DNA of 64,000 bases from Methanococcoides alaskense (GCF_031454185.1 NZ_JAVDQI010000007.1:37820-101819); one strand, 5' to 3'. Positions 35,832 through 46,004 are shown, counted from the stretch's first letter. Numbers and translations are program-made. Notes: generated by a model from the letters alone, not told the origin.

Positions 35832-37445
35832 TTACATTCCTTCGTAGTTGTGGATGTTGTGTTCAGGGTTCACATCCATCATCTGCTGCCTTTGTGCTTT
35901 GAGCATGTCGTCAACACGTAATACCATGTTGGCAACTTCGGAAGCGGATTTGATGGCTTGTTTCTTTACCCTGAGGGAATCAACAATGCCTTTTTCGAGA
36001 GTGTCAATGATCTCGGTTGTGTAAACATTAAGACCAGCGTTCTTTATCTCAGTGTGTTTTGCACGAAGTGCAAGGATGGTGTCTATACTGTCCATACCTG
36101 CGTTGATTGCAATTTCCCTTGGAATGCTCTCAAGTGCTTCAGCAAATGCTGCGACAGCAAGCTGTTCGCGTCCTTCTACACTGGTTGAGTAAGCTCTGAG
36201 TCCCTGTGCGATCTCGATCTCGGAAGCACCGCCACCTGCAACGATCATGCCATCTTCGATGGTGTTCTTGATCACGTTGAGTGCATCATCCATTGTACGT
36301 TCAAGGTTATCGGTAATATGCTCCGTACTTCCCCTGAGGAGGATGGTGATGGTGTTCGTGTTCTTGCAACCTCTGATGTATGTCTTACCAAGGTCGAATG
36401 CACCGATCTGTTCAACGAGGTCTGCGGTTCCAAGGTCCTTCTCGGAGATGTCCATTATATTCTTGACAATGTGTGCTCCGGTTGCTCTTGAGATCGCTTT
36501 AATGTCGTCTTCATTTACACGTCTGATCGCATAGACTCCTTTCTTCTGGAAATAGTCCATTGCGACCTGGTCAATGTTCTTTGTGCCAATAATGACGGTT
36601 GCTCCGGTCACAAGGATCTTGTCGAGCATTGCTTCAAAGTCTGCTTTTTCCTGATCAATGAACTCTTTCATCTTATCAGCTGAATCGATCTGGAAAGATG
36701 CTTTGTTCTTTGTCTTCTTGACAGAGACGTCTGAAGCGAGAATAGCGATCTTTGGTTTCTCAACCTTTTCGGGCATTGCTGAATGGAGGCGTGCCTTGTT
36801 AACAACGATGCCTTCAAGGAACTCGGTCTCATCGATCTGTTGTCCAGGGTCCTGTGTAAGCATTATATTGTTCAGGTCGACCTTTCCATCATCCTCTATT
36901 TCGAGTGCAGCATCAACACAAATGTTTGAGATATGGTCTGCAAACGCTTCTGAAGACTTGCCTGCAATGGTGGTCTTTGCAATGTTCACAAGGACATCCC
37001 TGTCCTCTTTTGTGACCTGTACTGCATAATTGTCAAGTAATTCCATTGCCTTGCTAGAAGCTTCCAGGAACCCTTTGATGATAACTGTAGGGTGGATCCC
37101 GGTGTCAAGGAGCCCTTCTGCTTTCTCAAGAAGTGCGCCGGCAAGAACGACAGCACCTGTTGTACCGTCTCCTGCAATGTTTTCTTGGGTCTTTGCAACT
37201 TCGACGATCATCTTAGCGGTTGGATGTTCGATATCCATCCCTTTTAAGATCATTGCGCCGTCGTTGGTAAGTACGATGTCACCCACACCATTGACAAGCA
37301 TCTTGTCCATTCCTTTTGGACCGAGTGTTGTCTTTACTATATTTGCAACTGCTTTTGCTGCTGCAATGTTCATGTGAAGTGCATCCTTGCCCTGTGTCTG
37401 TTCCTTTCTTGGATCTATAATTGTTGGCTGACCTAGTCCTGCCAT
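35832..37445 (-). CDS. Thermosome subunit (group II chaperonin)
   Basis: A 537-residue ATP-driven chaperonin subunit that forms the double-ring thermosome. Motifs are TTLGPKGMDKMLV, NDGAMILKGMDIEHPTAKM, GDGTTGAVVLAGALLEKAE (ATPase Asp in GDGTT) and GGGASEIEIAQGLRAYS. Archaeal genomes in this group often hold several paralogues; this one ends in NPEHNIHNYEGM instead of the usual Gly/Met-rich tail. GGAGG lies about 12 bases before the ATG, a long spacing. It is divergent from dphB. Confidence 0.97.
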   Translation of the reverse strand: MAGLGQPTIIDPRKEQTQGKDALHMNIAAAKAVANIVKTTLGPKGMDKMLVNGVGDIVLTNDGAMILKGMDIEHPTAKMIVEVAKTQENIAGDGTTGAVVLAGALLEKAEGLLDTGIHPTVIIKGFLEASSKAMELLDNYAVQVTKEDRDVLVNIAKTTIAGKSSEAFADHISNICVDAALEIEDDGKVDLNNIMLTQDPGQQIDETEFLEGIVVNKARLHSAMPEKVEKPKIAILASDVSVKKTKNKASFQIDSADKMKEFIDQEKADFEAMLDKILVTGATVIIGTKNIDQVAMDYFQKKGVYAIRRVNEDDIKAISRATGAHIVKNIMDISEKDLGTADLVEQIGAFDLGKTYIRGCKNTNTITILLRGSTEHITDNLERTMDDALNVIKNTIEDGMIVAGGGASEIEIAQGLRAYSTSVEGREQLAVAAFAEALESIPREIAINAGMDSIDTILALRAKHTEIKNAGLNVYTTEIIDTLEKGIVDSLRVKKQAIKSASEVANMVLRVDDMLKAQRQQMMDVNPEHNIHNYEGM

Positions 37446-37613
37446 AGAATATGAACCTCCTGATAGTCTTAATTATAAGAATTGGTATAGTAGTTTTATT
37501 AAATATGAATGAAACTAACTGTGTATGGTTCTATAAATACGTTTCGAGTAATTCCCTTGTCTTTATCGCATATGTTCAAAAACTTTAACATACAAGCTGA
37601 TTTTTACCATATT

Positions 37614-38417
37614 ATGCTTGATTTTGTAGGACTTGGTCTGTTCGATGAAAAGGATATTTCCTTAAAAGGTCTTGAAAAGATACACAATGCTGACAAGGTC
37701 TATGTTGAGTTCTATACTTCTATTCTAATGGGAACTGATCTCGAAAAGATGGAACAGCTCTATGAAAAGAAGATAACTTTGCTCTCAAGGGAAGATGTGG
37801 AGCAACATGCTGAGGATTGGTTGGTCGATGCGAAGGACAGGAATGTCGTCTTTTTGACAGGTGGGGATACCATGGTGTCCACGACACATGTGGACCTGCG
37901 TCTTCGGGCAGCGGACATGGGTATCGAGACGACCCTTGTACACGGAGCTTCCATCTCATCTGCTATATGCGGGCTTTCCGGCCTCCAGAACTATCGTTTT
38001 GGTAAATCCGTCACCATACCTCACCCTTATGTGAGTAGCCGTGGGGTAAGGGTGGTATCTCAGACTCCTTATGATACTATTAAGAAGAACATCGAGGCAG
38101 GACTCCATACGGCTGTTTTCCTTGACATAGACAAGGACAAAGGCTATATGACAGTCAATCAGGCAATGGAGATCTTGCTTGAGGTCGAGGGCAAACTTGG
38201 TGAAGGTGTTATGAACGATCGCCTCGCAGTAGGGATCGCTCGTGCTGGTTCATCATTCCCTGTGGTGAAAGCGGACTATGTTGAAGCTCTAAGGAATTAC
38301 GATTTTGGGGGACCACTCCATATAGTTGTGATCCCGGCAGAGTTGCATTTTGTCGAAGCAGAAGCTCTTGTAAAGCTTGCTGGTGCACCTGAAGAGATCC
38401 TTGAGAATGTGGATTGA
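37614..38417 (+). CDS. dphB: Diphthine synthase
   Basis: SAM-dependent methylase that trimethylates the modified histidine of elongation factor 2 in diphthamide synthesis. The 267-residue product begins MLDFVGLGLFDEKDISLKG, the family start. FLTGGDTMVSTTHVDLRLRA and HGASISSAICGLSGLQNYRFG follow, and ARAGSSFPVVKADYV is near the end. The longer frame from 37509 adds 35 residues not expected in the family, so the ATG at 37614 is used. No clear ribosome site precedes it, suggesting a short or leaderless mRNA. Confidence 0.95.
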   Translation: MLDFVGLGLFDEKDISLKGLEKIHNADKVYVEFYTSILMGTDLEKMEQLYEKKITLLSREDVEQHAEDWLVDAKDRNVVFLTGGDTMVSTTHVDLRLRAADMGIETTLVHGASISSAICGLSGLQNYRFGKSVTIPHPYVSSRGVRVVSQTPYDTIKKNIEAGLHTAVFLDIDKDKGYMTVNQAMEILLEVEGKLGEGVMNDRLAVGIARAGSSFPVVKADYVEALRNYDFGGPLHIVVIPAELHFVEAEALVKLAGAPEEILENVD

Positions 38418-38517
38418 TGTTTTATCACTTTCTCCTTTTTAATTTTATCAATATCCAGCTGTCCATAAAGCACAATAGATATAAATCGTAAGCACCTTTT
38501 TCCGTGAGAGAGTGACA

Positions 38518-40191
38518 ATGCACGGTTCAGTAGGAATTATTTCAGGTGAGACCGGTTCGTTTGGTTTTAACTTCCTTATTTCAGATAGTACTGCCGTTCA
38601 TCGAGGGGAATATGTAAAGGCATGGCACGAGTCGGATGGCTGGGTGCTTTGTCAGGTGTTATCCATCAAAAGGTCAAGCGATGTAGCCAATAATAAACAT
38701 TCTTTCGATGAGGCAAAAAAGGTCTTCGATGAACTGAAAAAGGAAAGTAAGGAGAACAAAAGGTCAGATCGTATAGTTGCAGAGGCTACGGTTATAGGAA
38801 GTCGTGACACATCCGGGCTTCTTAGGTCTCCTAAGACCCCGTTCAGCCCTGGAGATGATGTTTTCCCGGCAGACAATGACCTTATAAGCTCATCATTAGG
38901 TCTTTCAGGTAATGAGATGTACATTGGCATGCTGGATGGCACGGACATTCCTGTTCATCTTAGTGTGAACAGCCTTGTTCAGAAACATGTCAGTATCCTT
39001 GCAAAGACCGGTAGTGGTAAGTCATACACTGCTGCTGTATTGCTCGAGGAACTGCTTGATCGTAAAGTTCCCCTTCTGATAATCGATCCTCATAGCGAAT
39101 ATGCTTCAATGAAGGATCCTTCTTCGAAAAATGATGGTTTTAAGAAATTTGGCATATCTCCTAAGGGCTATGGTTCTGATGTTACTATCTATACTCCTGC
39201 TAACAAAGTGATAAATCCTAATGCCGATGAGCTTTTCAGATTGAACGGGAACAATCTGACGGCAAAGGATCTGACTGCTATCTTCCCTGATAACTTCACG
39301 GCAACCCATATCGGTATTCTCTATGAGGCCATACAGAAACTGCGGGCTGAGATGGAAACCTATACTCTTGATGATATCATTTTCGAGGTCGGGAACAATG
39401 AGAGCAAGGCTCGCTGGAACGTGATGGGTGTACTTGAGGATATTCGTGATTCAGATATCCTTTCTTCCTCTCCCACTGAGCTCAATGAGCTTATGTGCAA
39501 TGGTAAAGCATCGGTCATCGATTTCAAAGGTGTGCCTCCGGAACTTCAAAGTATGATAGTTGCACGTCTTTGCAGTGCGCTTTTCGAGGCACGTAAGCTG
39601 AACTCTATCCCTCCTGGTATGCTTGTGGTAGAAGAAGCCCACAATTTCGCACCTGAAAGAGGATTTAGTAAGACCGTAAGTTCTGAGGTACTGCGCACTA
39701 TCGCATCGGAAGGGAGGAAGTTCGGTCTTGGGATGATGGTGATATCCCAGCGTCCGGCAAGGATCGACAAGAACGTCCTCTCACAATGTGGCACGCAGAT
39801 CATTATGAAGGTCACGAATCCAAATGATCTGAAATCCATTAGTAAGGGCCTGGAAGGTGTCAATTCTTTCGTGGAGGACGAACTTATGCGATTGCCGCCG
39901 GGTGTCGCCATGCTGGTGAGTAACGATATCGAAAGACCGGTCCTTGTGGACATCAGGGTAAGAAAGTCAAAGCACGGTGGTGAATCTGTGAATGTCTTGA
40001 AGAGCTCAAATAAGGCGCTTCCTGAACCTGTTAAGCGTGCTTCTAAAAAAGCAAGTCCTCCTTCTCCGAAACCTGCATCTGTGGAGCAGAAAGTTTCCTC
40101 GAGCAGTCCACCTCCCAAAAGGACACCTACCAAAGAGGTGGGGAAAGAAGGCGGTGGTCTTTTCAAGAAGATATTCGGTTCGGAAAAGTAA
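38518..40191 (+). CDS. herA: HerA-like DNA-translocating ATPase
   Basis: A ~557-residue hexameric FtsK/HerA-type ATPase of archaeal DNA end resection. An N-terminal HAS-barrel (residues 1-140) precedes Walker A LAKTGSGKSYTAA, LLIIDPHSEYA, Walker B MLVVEEAHNFAPE, the sensor motif MMVISQRPARIDKNVLSQ and the arginine-finger region. A ~70-residue Pro/Ser/Lys-rich, probably disordered tail ends in GLFKKIFGSEK. HerA normally works with nuclease NurA next to mre11-rad50; here neither adjoins it. The ATG at 38518 is chosen over GTG at 38512. Confidence 0.9.
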   Translation: MHGSVGIISGETGSFGFNFLISDSTAVHRGEYVKAWHESDGWVLCQVLSIKRSSDVANNKHSFDEAKKVFDELKKESKENKRSDRIVAEATVIGSRDTSGLLRSPKTPFSPGDDVFPADNDLISSSLGLSGNEMYIGMLDGTDIPVHLSVNSLVQKHVSILAKTGSGKSYTAAVLLEELLDRKVPLLIIDPHSEYASMKDPSSKNDGFKKFGISPKGYGSDVTIYTPANKVINPNADELFRLNGNNLTAKDLTAIFPDNFTATHIGILYEAIQKLRAEMETYTLDDIIFEVGNNESKARWNVMGVLEDIRDSDILSSSPTELNELMCNGKASVIDFKGVPPELQSMIVARLCSALFEARKLNSIPPGMLVVEEAHNFAPERGFSKTVSSEVLRTIASEGRKFGLGMMVISQRPARIDKNVLSQCGTQIIMKVTNPNDLKSISKGLEGVNSFVEDELMRLPPGVAMLVSNDIERPVLVDIRVRKSKHGGESVNVLKSSNKALPEPVKRASKKASPPSPKPASVEQKVSSSSPPPKRTPTKEVGKEGGGLFKKIFGSEK

Positions 40192-40239
40192 TGTCTCAAC
40201 GGATGGGTTTATAAAGGCAGTACTTATAGTGGTGTAATT

Positions 40240-40521
40240 GTGGCAGCAGATCTGAATGAAAAGGTCGAAAGGTATGAACGGTTATTGAGAGAAGCTCTTG
40301 CTAAAGCCGATATAAGCCCTATCGAGAATTCACATATGCGTACGGTGGCTGAAGATTACAAGAATATGGCCCGCTCCTATTATGAGGACGGTATACATTT
40401 TATCAAGTCTGAAGACCCCGTGAATGCGCTTATATGTTTCAGTTATGGGCATGCATGGTTGGATGCGGGTGCACGTCTTGGTGTGTTCGATGTCGATGAC
40501 GATGTGTTGTTCACAATATGA
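40240..40521 (+). CDS. DUF357 helical protein
   Basis: A 93-residue archaeal DUF357 protein, all-helical, with VERYERLLREALAKA, VAEDYKNMARSYYEDGIHF and ALICFSYGHAWLDAGARLG, the family signature. The start is GTG. GTTTATAAAGG about 30 bases upstream is a good TATA box, so the mRNA is nearly leaderless. DUF357 has no proven function; the fold resembles nucleotide-binding or TPR-like bundles. Confidence 0.85.
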   Translation: MAADLNEKVERYERLLREALAKADISPIENSHMRTVAEDYKNMARSYYEDGIHFIKSEDPVNALICFSYGHAWLDAGARLGVFDVDDDVLFTI

Positions 40522-40596
40522 TGATAATTCAATAATTTCATTTTAATAGAAAACAATGAATGTTTTAATGATACAGTATTTGGAGAGAATCAAACG

Positions 40597-40941
40597 ATGA
40601 CAAATTATCATGTTACACTTGAAGCGGCTTGGTTGGTAAGAGATGTAGAAACAGCGGATGATGCTATTGGGGTGGCCATCTCAGAAGCTGGTAAAAGATT
40701 GAACCCAAAAAAACTTGATTTTGTAGAGGTCGATGTGGGTACTACTTACTGCCCTGCCTGCAGTGAGCCATTTGGTAGTGTTTTCATTGCAGCTAACACC
40801 GCACTCGTTGGTCTTGTTCTTGAGATGAAGGTATTCGACGCTGAAAGCGATGAACATGCTTCAAGGATCGCTAAATCCGTTATTGGAAAAGCACTTACGG
40901 ATGTTCCACTGAACGTTGTGGACGTTGAATCGTTTGACTGA
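40597..40941 (+). CDS. DUF555/UPF0212 protein
   Basis: A 114-residue protein of the methanogen-enriched UPF0212 (DUF555) family. It starts MTNYHVTLEAAWLVRDVETA, has the zinc-like knuckle YCPACSEPFGSVF, and ends in the conserved LNVVDVESF. The function is unknown. GGAGAG precedes the ATG. The kinase gene starts 14 bases downstream, so the two are probably co-transcribed. Confidence 0.88.
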   Translation: MTNYHVTLEAAWLVRDVETADDAIGVAISEAGKRLNPKKLDFVEVDVGTTYCPACSEPFGSVFIAANTALVGLVLEMKVFDAESDEHASRIAKSVIGKALTDVPLNVVDVESFD

Positions 40942-40955
40942 AACGGAGTTTGAAT

Positions 40956-41858
40956 ATGTCTGATTCCATCTCCGTTGTGGGCCACGCTGCGATAGACTTT
41001 CTTTTTGATGTGGAGGGCATTTCAGGTCCCAATGAATCAAATCCTATTGTGGACTATCAGCGTTTCTACGGAGGTGGGGCAGCCAATATCGTTGCAGCTA
41101 TTGCTATCCTTGGAGGTAAGTCCCAGTTGATATCCGCCGTGGGTGATGATTTTTCAACTTCCGGCTACGAGGGATACCTTGAGTCTTTAGGTGTCGACCT
41201 TTCCCTGCTCTTCAGGCTTAAAGGGGAAAAAGGAACAGCTGCATATGTTTTTACGGATCCTTTTCATAATCAGTCCACTTACTTCTATTGGGGTGCTTCT
41301 GCAAAACTAAAAGAGCTGGAACCTCCTGATGTTGATTTTGTCCACCTTGCTACTTCTGAGTCTAATTTCAATGCAAAGATGGCAAAAAAAGCGAAGTTCG
41401 TGTCTTTCGATCCGGGACAGGACCTTGTGACATACACAAGGGAAAATCTTGAAACTGTCCTTGCGAATACTGATATTCTTTTCACTAACAAGCATGAGAT
41501 AAAGCGGGTCTGTGAAATGACCGAAAGCTCCTTTGAGGATCTCAGGGCACAGATCGATGTTGTCGTTGTCACTTACGATGCTGATGGAAGCAAGATATTC
41601 ACCGCGGATGCTGAATATGAAATTCCTATAGTTCCTGTAAAGGCGCTCGATCCTACAGGTGCGGGTGATGCTTATCGCGCGGGTTTCCTTGTGTCATACA
41701 GGCGTGGTTATTCTCTTGATGTATGTGGCAGGATAGGCGCAACAGTTGCTTCCTTTGCAGTAGGGACCGTTGGATGCCAGACCGATCTTCCAACATGGGA
41801 TGATATGGTTGTCAGGTACGAAAGTCATTTTGGAGCATTTCCATCTTTGGATGGTTAA
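40956..41858 (+). CDS. PfkB-family sugar/nucleoside kinase
   Basis: A ~300-residue ribokinase-like kinase. The N-terminal substrate motif is FYGGGAANIVAAIAILGGKSQ and the C-terminal catalytic motif is LDPTGAGDAYRAGFLVSYRRG, with the conserved Asp and anion hole. Archaeal relatives phosphorylate ribose, nucleosides or cytidine; the substrate cannot be fixed here. The ATG at 40956 has GGAG seven bases upstream and is preferred to TTG at 40950. Confidence 0.88.
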   Translation: MSDSISVVGHAAIDFLFDVEGISGPNESNPIVDYQRFYGGGAANIVAAIAILGGKSQLISAVGDDFSTSGYEGYLESLGVDLSLLFRLKGEKGTAAYVFTDPFHNQSTYFYWGASAKLKELEPPDVDFVHLATSESNFNAKMAKKAKFVSFDPGQDLVTYTRENLETVLANTDILFTNKHEIKRVCEMTESSFEDLRAQIDVVVVTYDADGSKIFTADAEYEIPIVPVKALDPTGAGDAYRAGFLVSYRRGYSLDVCGRIGATVASFAVGTVGCQTDLPTWDDMVVRYESHFGAFPSLDG

Positions 41859-41993
41859 GTTCCTTTCCTTATCTTTTTTCAATATCTTGTTGTTTTTCTG
41901 ACAATGATATATTTTTAATACGGCTATTTCCTAAAACCTGTCAGGTAAGGGTTAACATTATCCTATGGTCAAAGCGGAATTGATCCGATATAT

Positions 41994-42032
41994 AAAAAAG
42001 ATATCAATACCGTGTATTTCAACACGGTATTG
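41994..42032 (-). terminator. Strong hairpin terminator after ppdK
   Basis: CAATACCGTG (42005-42014) and CACGGTATTG (42023-42032) form a perfect 10-base-pair stem 11 bases beyond the ppdK stop. Read on the minus strand it is followed by a run of six T. It lies between two convergent genes and could also stop plus-strand transcripts. Confidence 0.75.
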
Positions 42033-42042
42033 TTGATGTTGT

Positions 42043-44697
42043 TTATTGTTTGTTCTCAAGGACCGCGTGTGCGGCTGCAAGCCTTGCAATAGGCACACGG
42101 AATGGTGAACAACTGACATAGTTCAGTCCGACGTTGTGTCCGAACTTTATGGATTTTGGTTCTCCGCCGTGTTCTCCACAGATGCCTATCTTTATGTCCG
42201 GCCTTGTTGAACGTCCTTTTTCTATTCCTATCTTCACAAGCTGACCTACACCATCCTGGTCGAGCACTGCGAACGGGTCATCCTCAAGGATGCCGCTTTC
42301 AAGGTAGAATGGCAAGAACTTACCTGCATCATCTCTGCTGAACCCGAAGGTCGTCTGTGTCAGGTCGTTGGTTCCGAAGGAGAAGAACTCTGCTTCCTTT
42401 GCTATCTGGTCTGCGGTGAGTACTGCTCTTGGCAGTTCTATCATCGTACCTAACAGATAGTCGAGCTTAATTCCCATTTCTTCCATCACGGATTCAACGA
42501 CGGTGGTAACGTGTTTCTTGACGAACTCAAGCTCTTTTACGTGGCTAACAAGAGGTATCATTATCTCAGGTACTATCTTCATACCGTCCTTTGAAAGCTC
42601 GCATGCAGCTTCAATGATAGCCTGTGCCTGCATTTCGTATATCTCAGGATATGTGATGCCAAGGCGGCATCCCCTGTGTCCGAGCATTGGGTTTATCTCT
42701 TTCAGATATTCGATACGCTCGCCTATCTTCTTTACCCTCTCCATTTCTTCCTGTGATGCGTCTGAAGATTCGAGTTCCCTGAGTTTTTCCATGACTTCTT
42801 CGTGGACTGGCAGGAACTCGTGGAGGGGTGGATCAAGTAACCTGATAGTTACCGGGAATCCTTCCATTGCTTTGAAAATACCGATAAAGTCCTCTCTCTG
42901 CATTGGCAGGAGCTTCTTAAGCGCTATTTTTCTGGACTCGATATCCTCGGCCATTATCATTTCACGCACAGCAGGGATCCTGTCCTCCCCGAAGAACATG
43001 TGCTCTGTTCTGCACAATCCAATTCCCTCTGCACCGAAATCACGTGCAACCTCAGCATCATGTGGTGTGTCAGCATTTGTCCTTACTTTAAGGGTGCGTA
43101 CTTCGTCAGCCCATTTGAGTATGGTCTCAAGCTCGTCAGTAACTCCCGGAAGGATGAGTTCGACCTCTCCTAAAATGACATTTCCTGTGGAGCCGTCAAT
43201 GGAGATCATGTCGCCTTCTTTGATGGTATAATCACCAACATTAAAGATCTTCTCTTTAATGTCGATGGTTATCTCTCCGCATCCTGCGACACATGGTTTG
43301 CCCATGCCTCTTGCGACCACTGCAGCGTGTGATGTCATTCCACCACGAACTGTCAGTATACCTTCTGCAGCGTTCATACCGCCTATATCTTCAGGTGATG
43401 TCTCTGCACGTACAAGGATGGTCTTCTCACCATTCTTTGCCATCTCTTCAGCGTGTTCGGCTGTGAACACAACTTCTCCGACAGCTGCTCCCGGGGATGC
43501 AGGAAGTCCTGTTGCCATTACCTCGTATGTTGAGGTAGGGTCGATGTTCGGATGCAGAAGTCTGTCTATTTGTTCAGGCTCGACCCTTAAGAGTGCGGTA
43601 TCTTTATCGATAAGTCCTTCTTCGACCATTTCAGTAGCTATCTTAATAGCCGCTGCTGCCGTTCTCTTGCCGGTCCTTGTCTGAAGCATGAACAGTTTGC
43701 CTTTCTCTATGGTGAACTCGATGTCCTGCATTTCTTTGAAGTGATCTTCCAGTTTCATGTAGATATCAACGAGCTGGTCATAGACCTTAGGCATAGTGTT
43801 CTTGAGGGTCTTGATAGGCTGTGGTGTTCTGATGCCTGCAACCACATCTTCGCCCTGGGCATTGATGAGATATTCTCCGAAGAATCGCTTCTCACCTGTT
43901 GCTGGGTCTCTTGTGAACGCAACTCCTGTTCCGGAGGTTTCGCCCATGTTACCATAGACCATGCTCTGTACATTGACTGCGGTTCCCCATTCTCTTGGGA
44001 TGCCGTTTAGTTTTCTGTAGGTTTTAGCACGCTGGTTGTTCCATGAGCTGAACACTGCATCGATGGCCATCTGGAGCTGTTCCCTTGCATTTTGAGGGAA
44101 TTCCTTTCCGGTCTCATCTTTGATGATCGTCTTGAACTTTTCAACGAGTTCCTTAAGATCTTCCACTTCAAGGTCGTTGTCCTGCTTTACGCATTTGTCT
44201 TTCTTCTTTGAAGAAAGGGCGGATTCGAACTTATCATGGTCGATATCAAGCACTACGTTAGCAAACATCGTGAGGAATCTTCTATAACTGTCATAAGCGA
44301 ATCGTTCGTTTCCGGTCTTAGTAGCAAGTCCGACCACCGAATCATCGTTAAGGCCAAGGTTGAGGACCGTGTCCATCATTCCCGGCATAGATACACGGGC
44401 ACCTGATCGTACTGAAAGGAGAAGTGGGTTCTTTAGGTCCCCGAAATTCTTCTTTGTTGTACTTTCAAGTTGTTTGATGGCGTTATCGATATGCTCTTCA
44501 AGGCCTAGAGGGTACTGCCCGTTCTTAAGATAGAGCGTACAGACCTCTGTTGTGATCGTAAAGCCAACTGGCACTGGAATTCCCAGATTTGACATTTCTG
44601 CGAGGTTGGCACCTTTGCCCCCAAGCAGGTCTTTCATACTGTTTTTGCCTTCAGTGTCGTTGTTTCCGAAAATGTACACAAATTTATTATCTGCCAC
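42043..44697 (-). CDS. ppdK: Pyruvate phosphate dikinase
   Basis: Interconverts pyruvate, ATP and Pi with PEP, AMP and PPi. The 884-residue product has the full three-domain layout. The ATP-grasp N-terminus carries GGKGANLAEM and LLSVRSGARVSMPGMMDTVL. The phosphohistidine domain has TVRGGMTSHAAVVARGMGKP with the catalytic His. The C-terminal PEP barrel has LCRTEHMFF, LSFGTNDLTQ and the catalytic Cys in GICGEHGGEP. Acting toward PEP it would link pyruvate from lactate oxidation or acetyl-CoA to gluconeogenesis. GGAGG lies close before the start. Confidence 0.97.
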   Translation of the reverse strand: MADNKFVYIFGNNDTEGKNSMKDLLGGKGANLAEMSNLGIPVPVGFTITTEVCTLYLKNGQYPLGLEEHIDNAIKQLESTTKKNFGDLKNPLLLSVRSGARVSMPGMMDTVLNLGLNDDSVVGLATKTGNERFAYDSYRRFLTMFANVVLDIDHDKFESALSSKKKDKCVKQDNDLEVEDLKELVEKFKTIIKDETGKEFPQNAREQLQMAIDAVFSSWNNQRAKTYRKLNGIPREWGTAVNVQSMVYGNMGETSGTGVAFTRDPATGEKRFFGEYLINAQGEDVVAGIRTPQPIKTLKNTMPKVYDQLVDIYMKLEDHFKEMQDIEFTIEKGKLFMLQTRTGKRTAAAAIKIATEMVEEGLIDKDTALLRVEPEQIDRLLHPNIDPTSTYEVMATGLPASPGAAVGEVVFTAEHAEEMAKNGEKTILVRAETSPEDIGGMNAAEGILTVRGGMTSHAAVVARGMGKPCVAGCGEITIDIKEKIFNVGDYTIKEGDMISIDGSTGNVILGEVELILPGVTDELETILKWADEVRTLKVRTNADTPHDAEVARDFGAEGIGLCRTEHMFFGEDRIPAVREMIMAEDIESRKIALKKLLPMQREDFIGIFKAMEGFPVTIRLLDPPLHEFLPVHEEVMEKLRELESSDASQEEMERVKKIGERIEYLKEINPMLGHRGCRLGITYPEIYEMQAQAIIEAACELSKDGMKIVPEIMIPLVSHVKELEFVKKHVTTVVESVMEEMGIKLDYLLGTMIELPRAVLTADQIAKEAEFFSFGTNDLTQTTFGFSRDDAGKFLPFYLESGILEDDPFAVLDQDGVGQLVKIGIEKGRSTRPDIKIGICGEHGGEPKSIKFGHNVGLNYVSCSPFRVPIARLAAAHAVLENKQ

Positions 44698-45602
44698 TAA
44701 GTTTTCCTCCCACTGGAAGATATTTGATTAAGGATTTGGATAGCGTTTAATGCTTGCAATGATCATGTCATTTTAATGAAATTATTTTCATTGCCCGAAG
44801 TAATTCGGACATGGATCTCATTGGACATATCTAGACGACACTGCCGTTTATTGTGTGATTACTCTTAAGTGTTGTCGTTGATATCGTTATTTTGCCTTGT
44901 TTGTATGCTATGTGTGAAAAAACACCTCTAAAAATATCCTTAAAGTCCTAATTATTTCCATTTTCTGGACAGTGTTCTCTAGCAAATATAGTTGTCATTG
45001 ATGTATCAATTCTGTTATGGTCTATGTTTTCGAGATCATGTGGGGACTATAGTTTGCTTTTGCAATTGGCATCATGGCTATAATTTGGCATATATTCTTC
45101 ACATTTATATTTTAGTGCAGTTTCATACACTTCCTTTTGAATTCGTCTGCATCTTAATACCGAATCAGTATGCTGGCTGCACATTATCTTGGAAAACATA
45201 TCACTTCTATTCATTTTCAGGTCACTTTATTATATTCAAAAATAACCGTTAACCAACACTAATGCCATAGTTAACATTAAATTTAAATATTCCTGTTGCT
45301 AATGCACAAAAAACGCTTTGTAAGCTCTTCTCGACAAAATTCACATTCCTATAAATGGCTCACTTATATGTGGGTTGATCATGGAGGGCCTGGAATCTTA
45401 GCGAAGTGCTGAAATGACCTTTTCTATGGAAATTTATACATACCTGAGGATCTCATTCAGTTGCTTGCAGTTGATGTATTCTTTGTTTATTTTATCATTC
45501 GTGGGTTTCATCTTTGCAAAGATACGGTGGTAAAGACATGGTTTTAGAAATTATTGATGATTATTCTTTTTATGAATTGAAATTGGATTATTAAAGAGAT
45601 TG
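44698..45602. other. About 900-base AT-rich intergenic region
   Basis: No protein gene is supported. GACGACACT (44834-44842) and AGTGTTGTC (44868-44876) could form a nine-pair RNA stem upstream of ppdK. The rest holds scattered TATA-like stretches and short frames without ribosome sites. Confidence 0.6.
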
Positions 45603-45620
45603 CGGAAACTATATATATAA
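45603..45620 (+). promoter_or_regulatory. BRE/TATA promoter of gar1-tfb
   Basis: CGGAAACTATATATATAA shows a purine-rich BRE followed by a strong TATA box. Transcription should begin near 45645, about 30 bases before gar1. Confidence 0.65.
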
Positions 45621-45676
45621 GGTGCCATATGTATATATATCATCTAATTAATTTATATATTGATGGTAAGAGGCAT

Positions 45677-45937
45677 ATGAAACGACTTGGAACTGTTGTG
45701 CAGATCGTTGCACACAATGGGTTACTTGTGAGAGGGGACAACATTGGACCAGACACATCGTTAAAGGATCTTCCACGTATCAATTTACTGGTCGTGGATA
45801 AATCCGTGAGGCGTATCGGTAAGGTGAATGGTGTTATCGGCTCTGTCGTTTCTCCTTATATTAGTATAAAGGTCACAGGCGATGTCAGTGCATCAGACCT
45901 TCGAAAGTATTTAAATGAAAAGCTTTACGTGAAATAA
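45677..45937 (+). CDS. gar1: H/ACA ribonucleoprotein Gar1
   Basis: An 86-residue archaeal Gar1, a core protein of the H/ACA guide RNP that makes pseudouridine in rRNA. It has MKRLGTVVQIVAHNGLLVRG, VVDKSVRRIGKVNGVIGSVV and SPYISIKVTG, matching the Gar1 beta-barrel. The internal ATG at 45677 is preferred because the upstream 16 codons are not conserved-looking. It precedes tfb, a gene pair widely kept in archaea. Confidence 0.88.
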   Translation: MKRLGTVVQIVAHNGLLVRGDNIGPDTSLKDLPRINLLVVDKSVRRIGKVNGVIGSVVSPYISIKVTGDVSASDLRKYLNEKLYVK

Positions 45938-46004
45938 ATAGCAATTCACTTAGATATAAAGTGGGTAAGCATACAAATTTTTGGAAAACCGAGGCAATGA
46001 TAAA

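Noticed and set aside
44992..45252. An 86-codon frame in the ppdK-gar1 gap
   Set aside because: AT-rich, no ribosome site and no recognisable protein features.
45370..45425. Possible C/D-box guide RNA
   Set aside because: TTGATCA and CTGA are present but the C box is not a good RTGATGA and no paired C'/D' boxes are visible.
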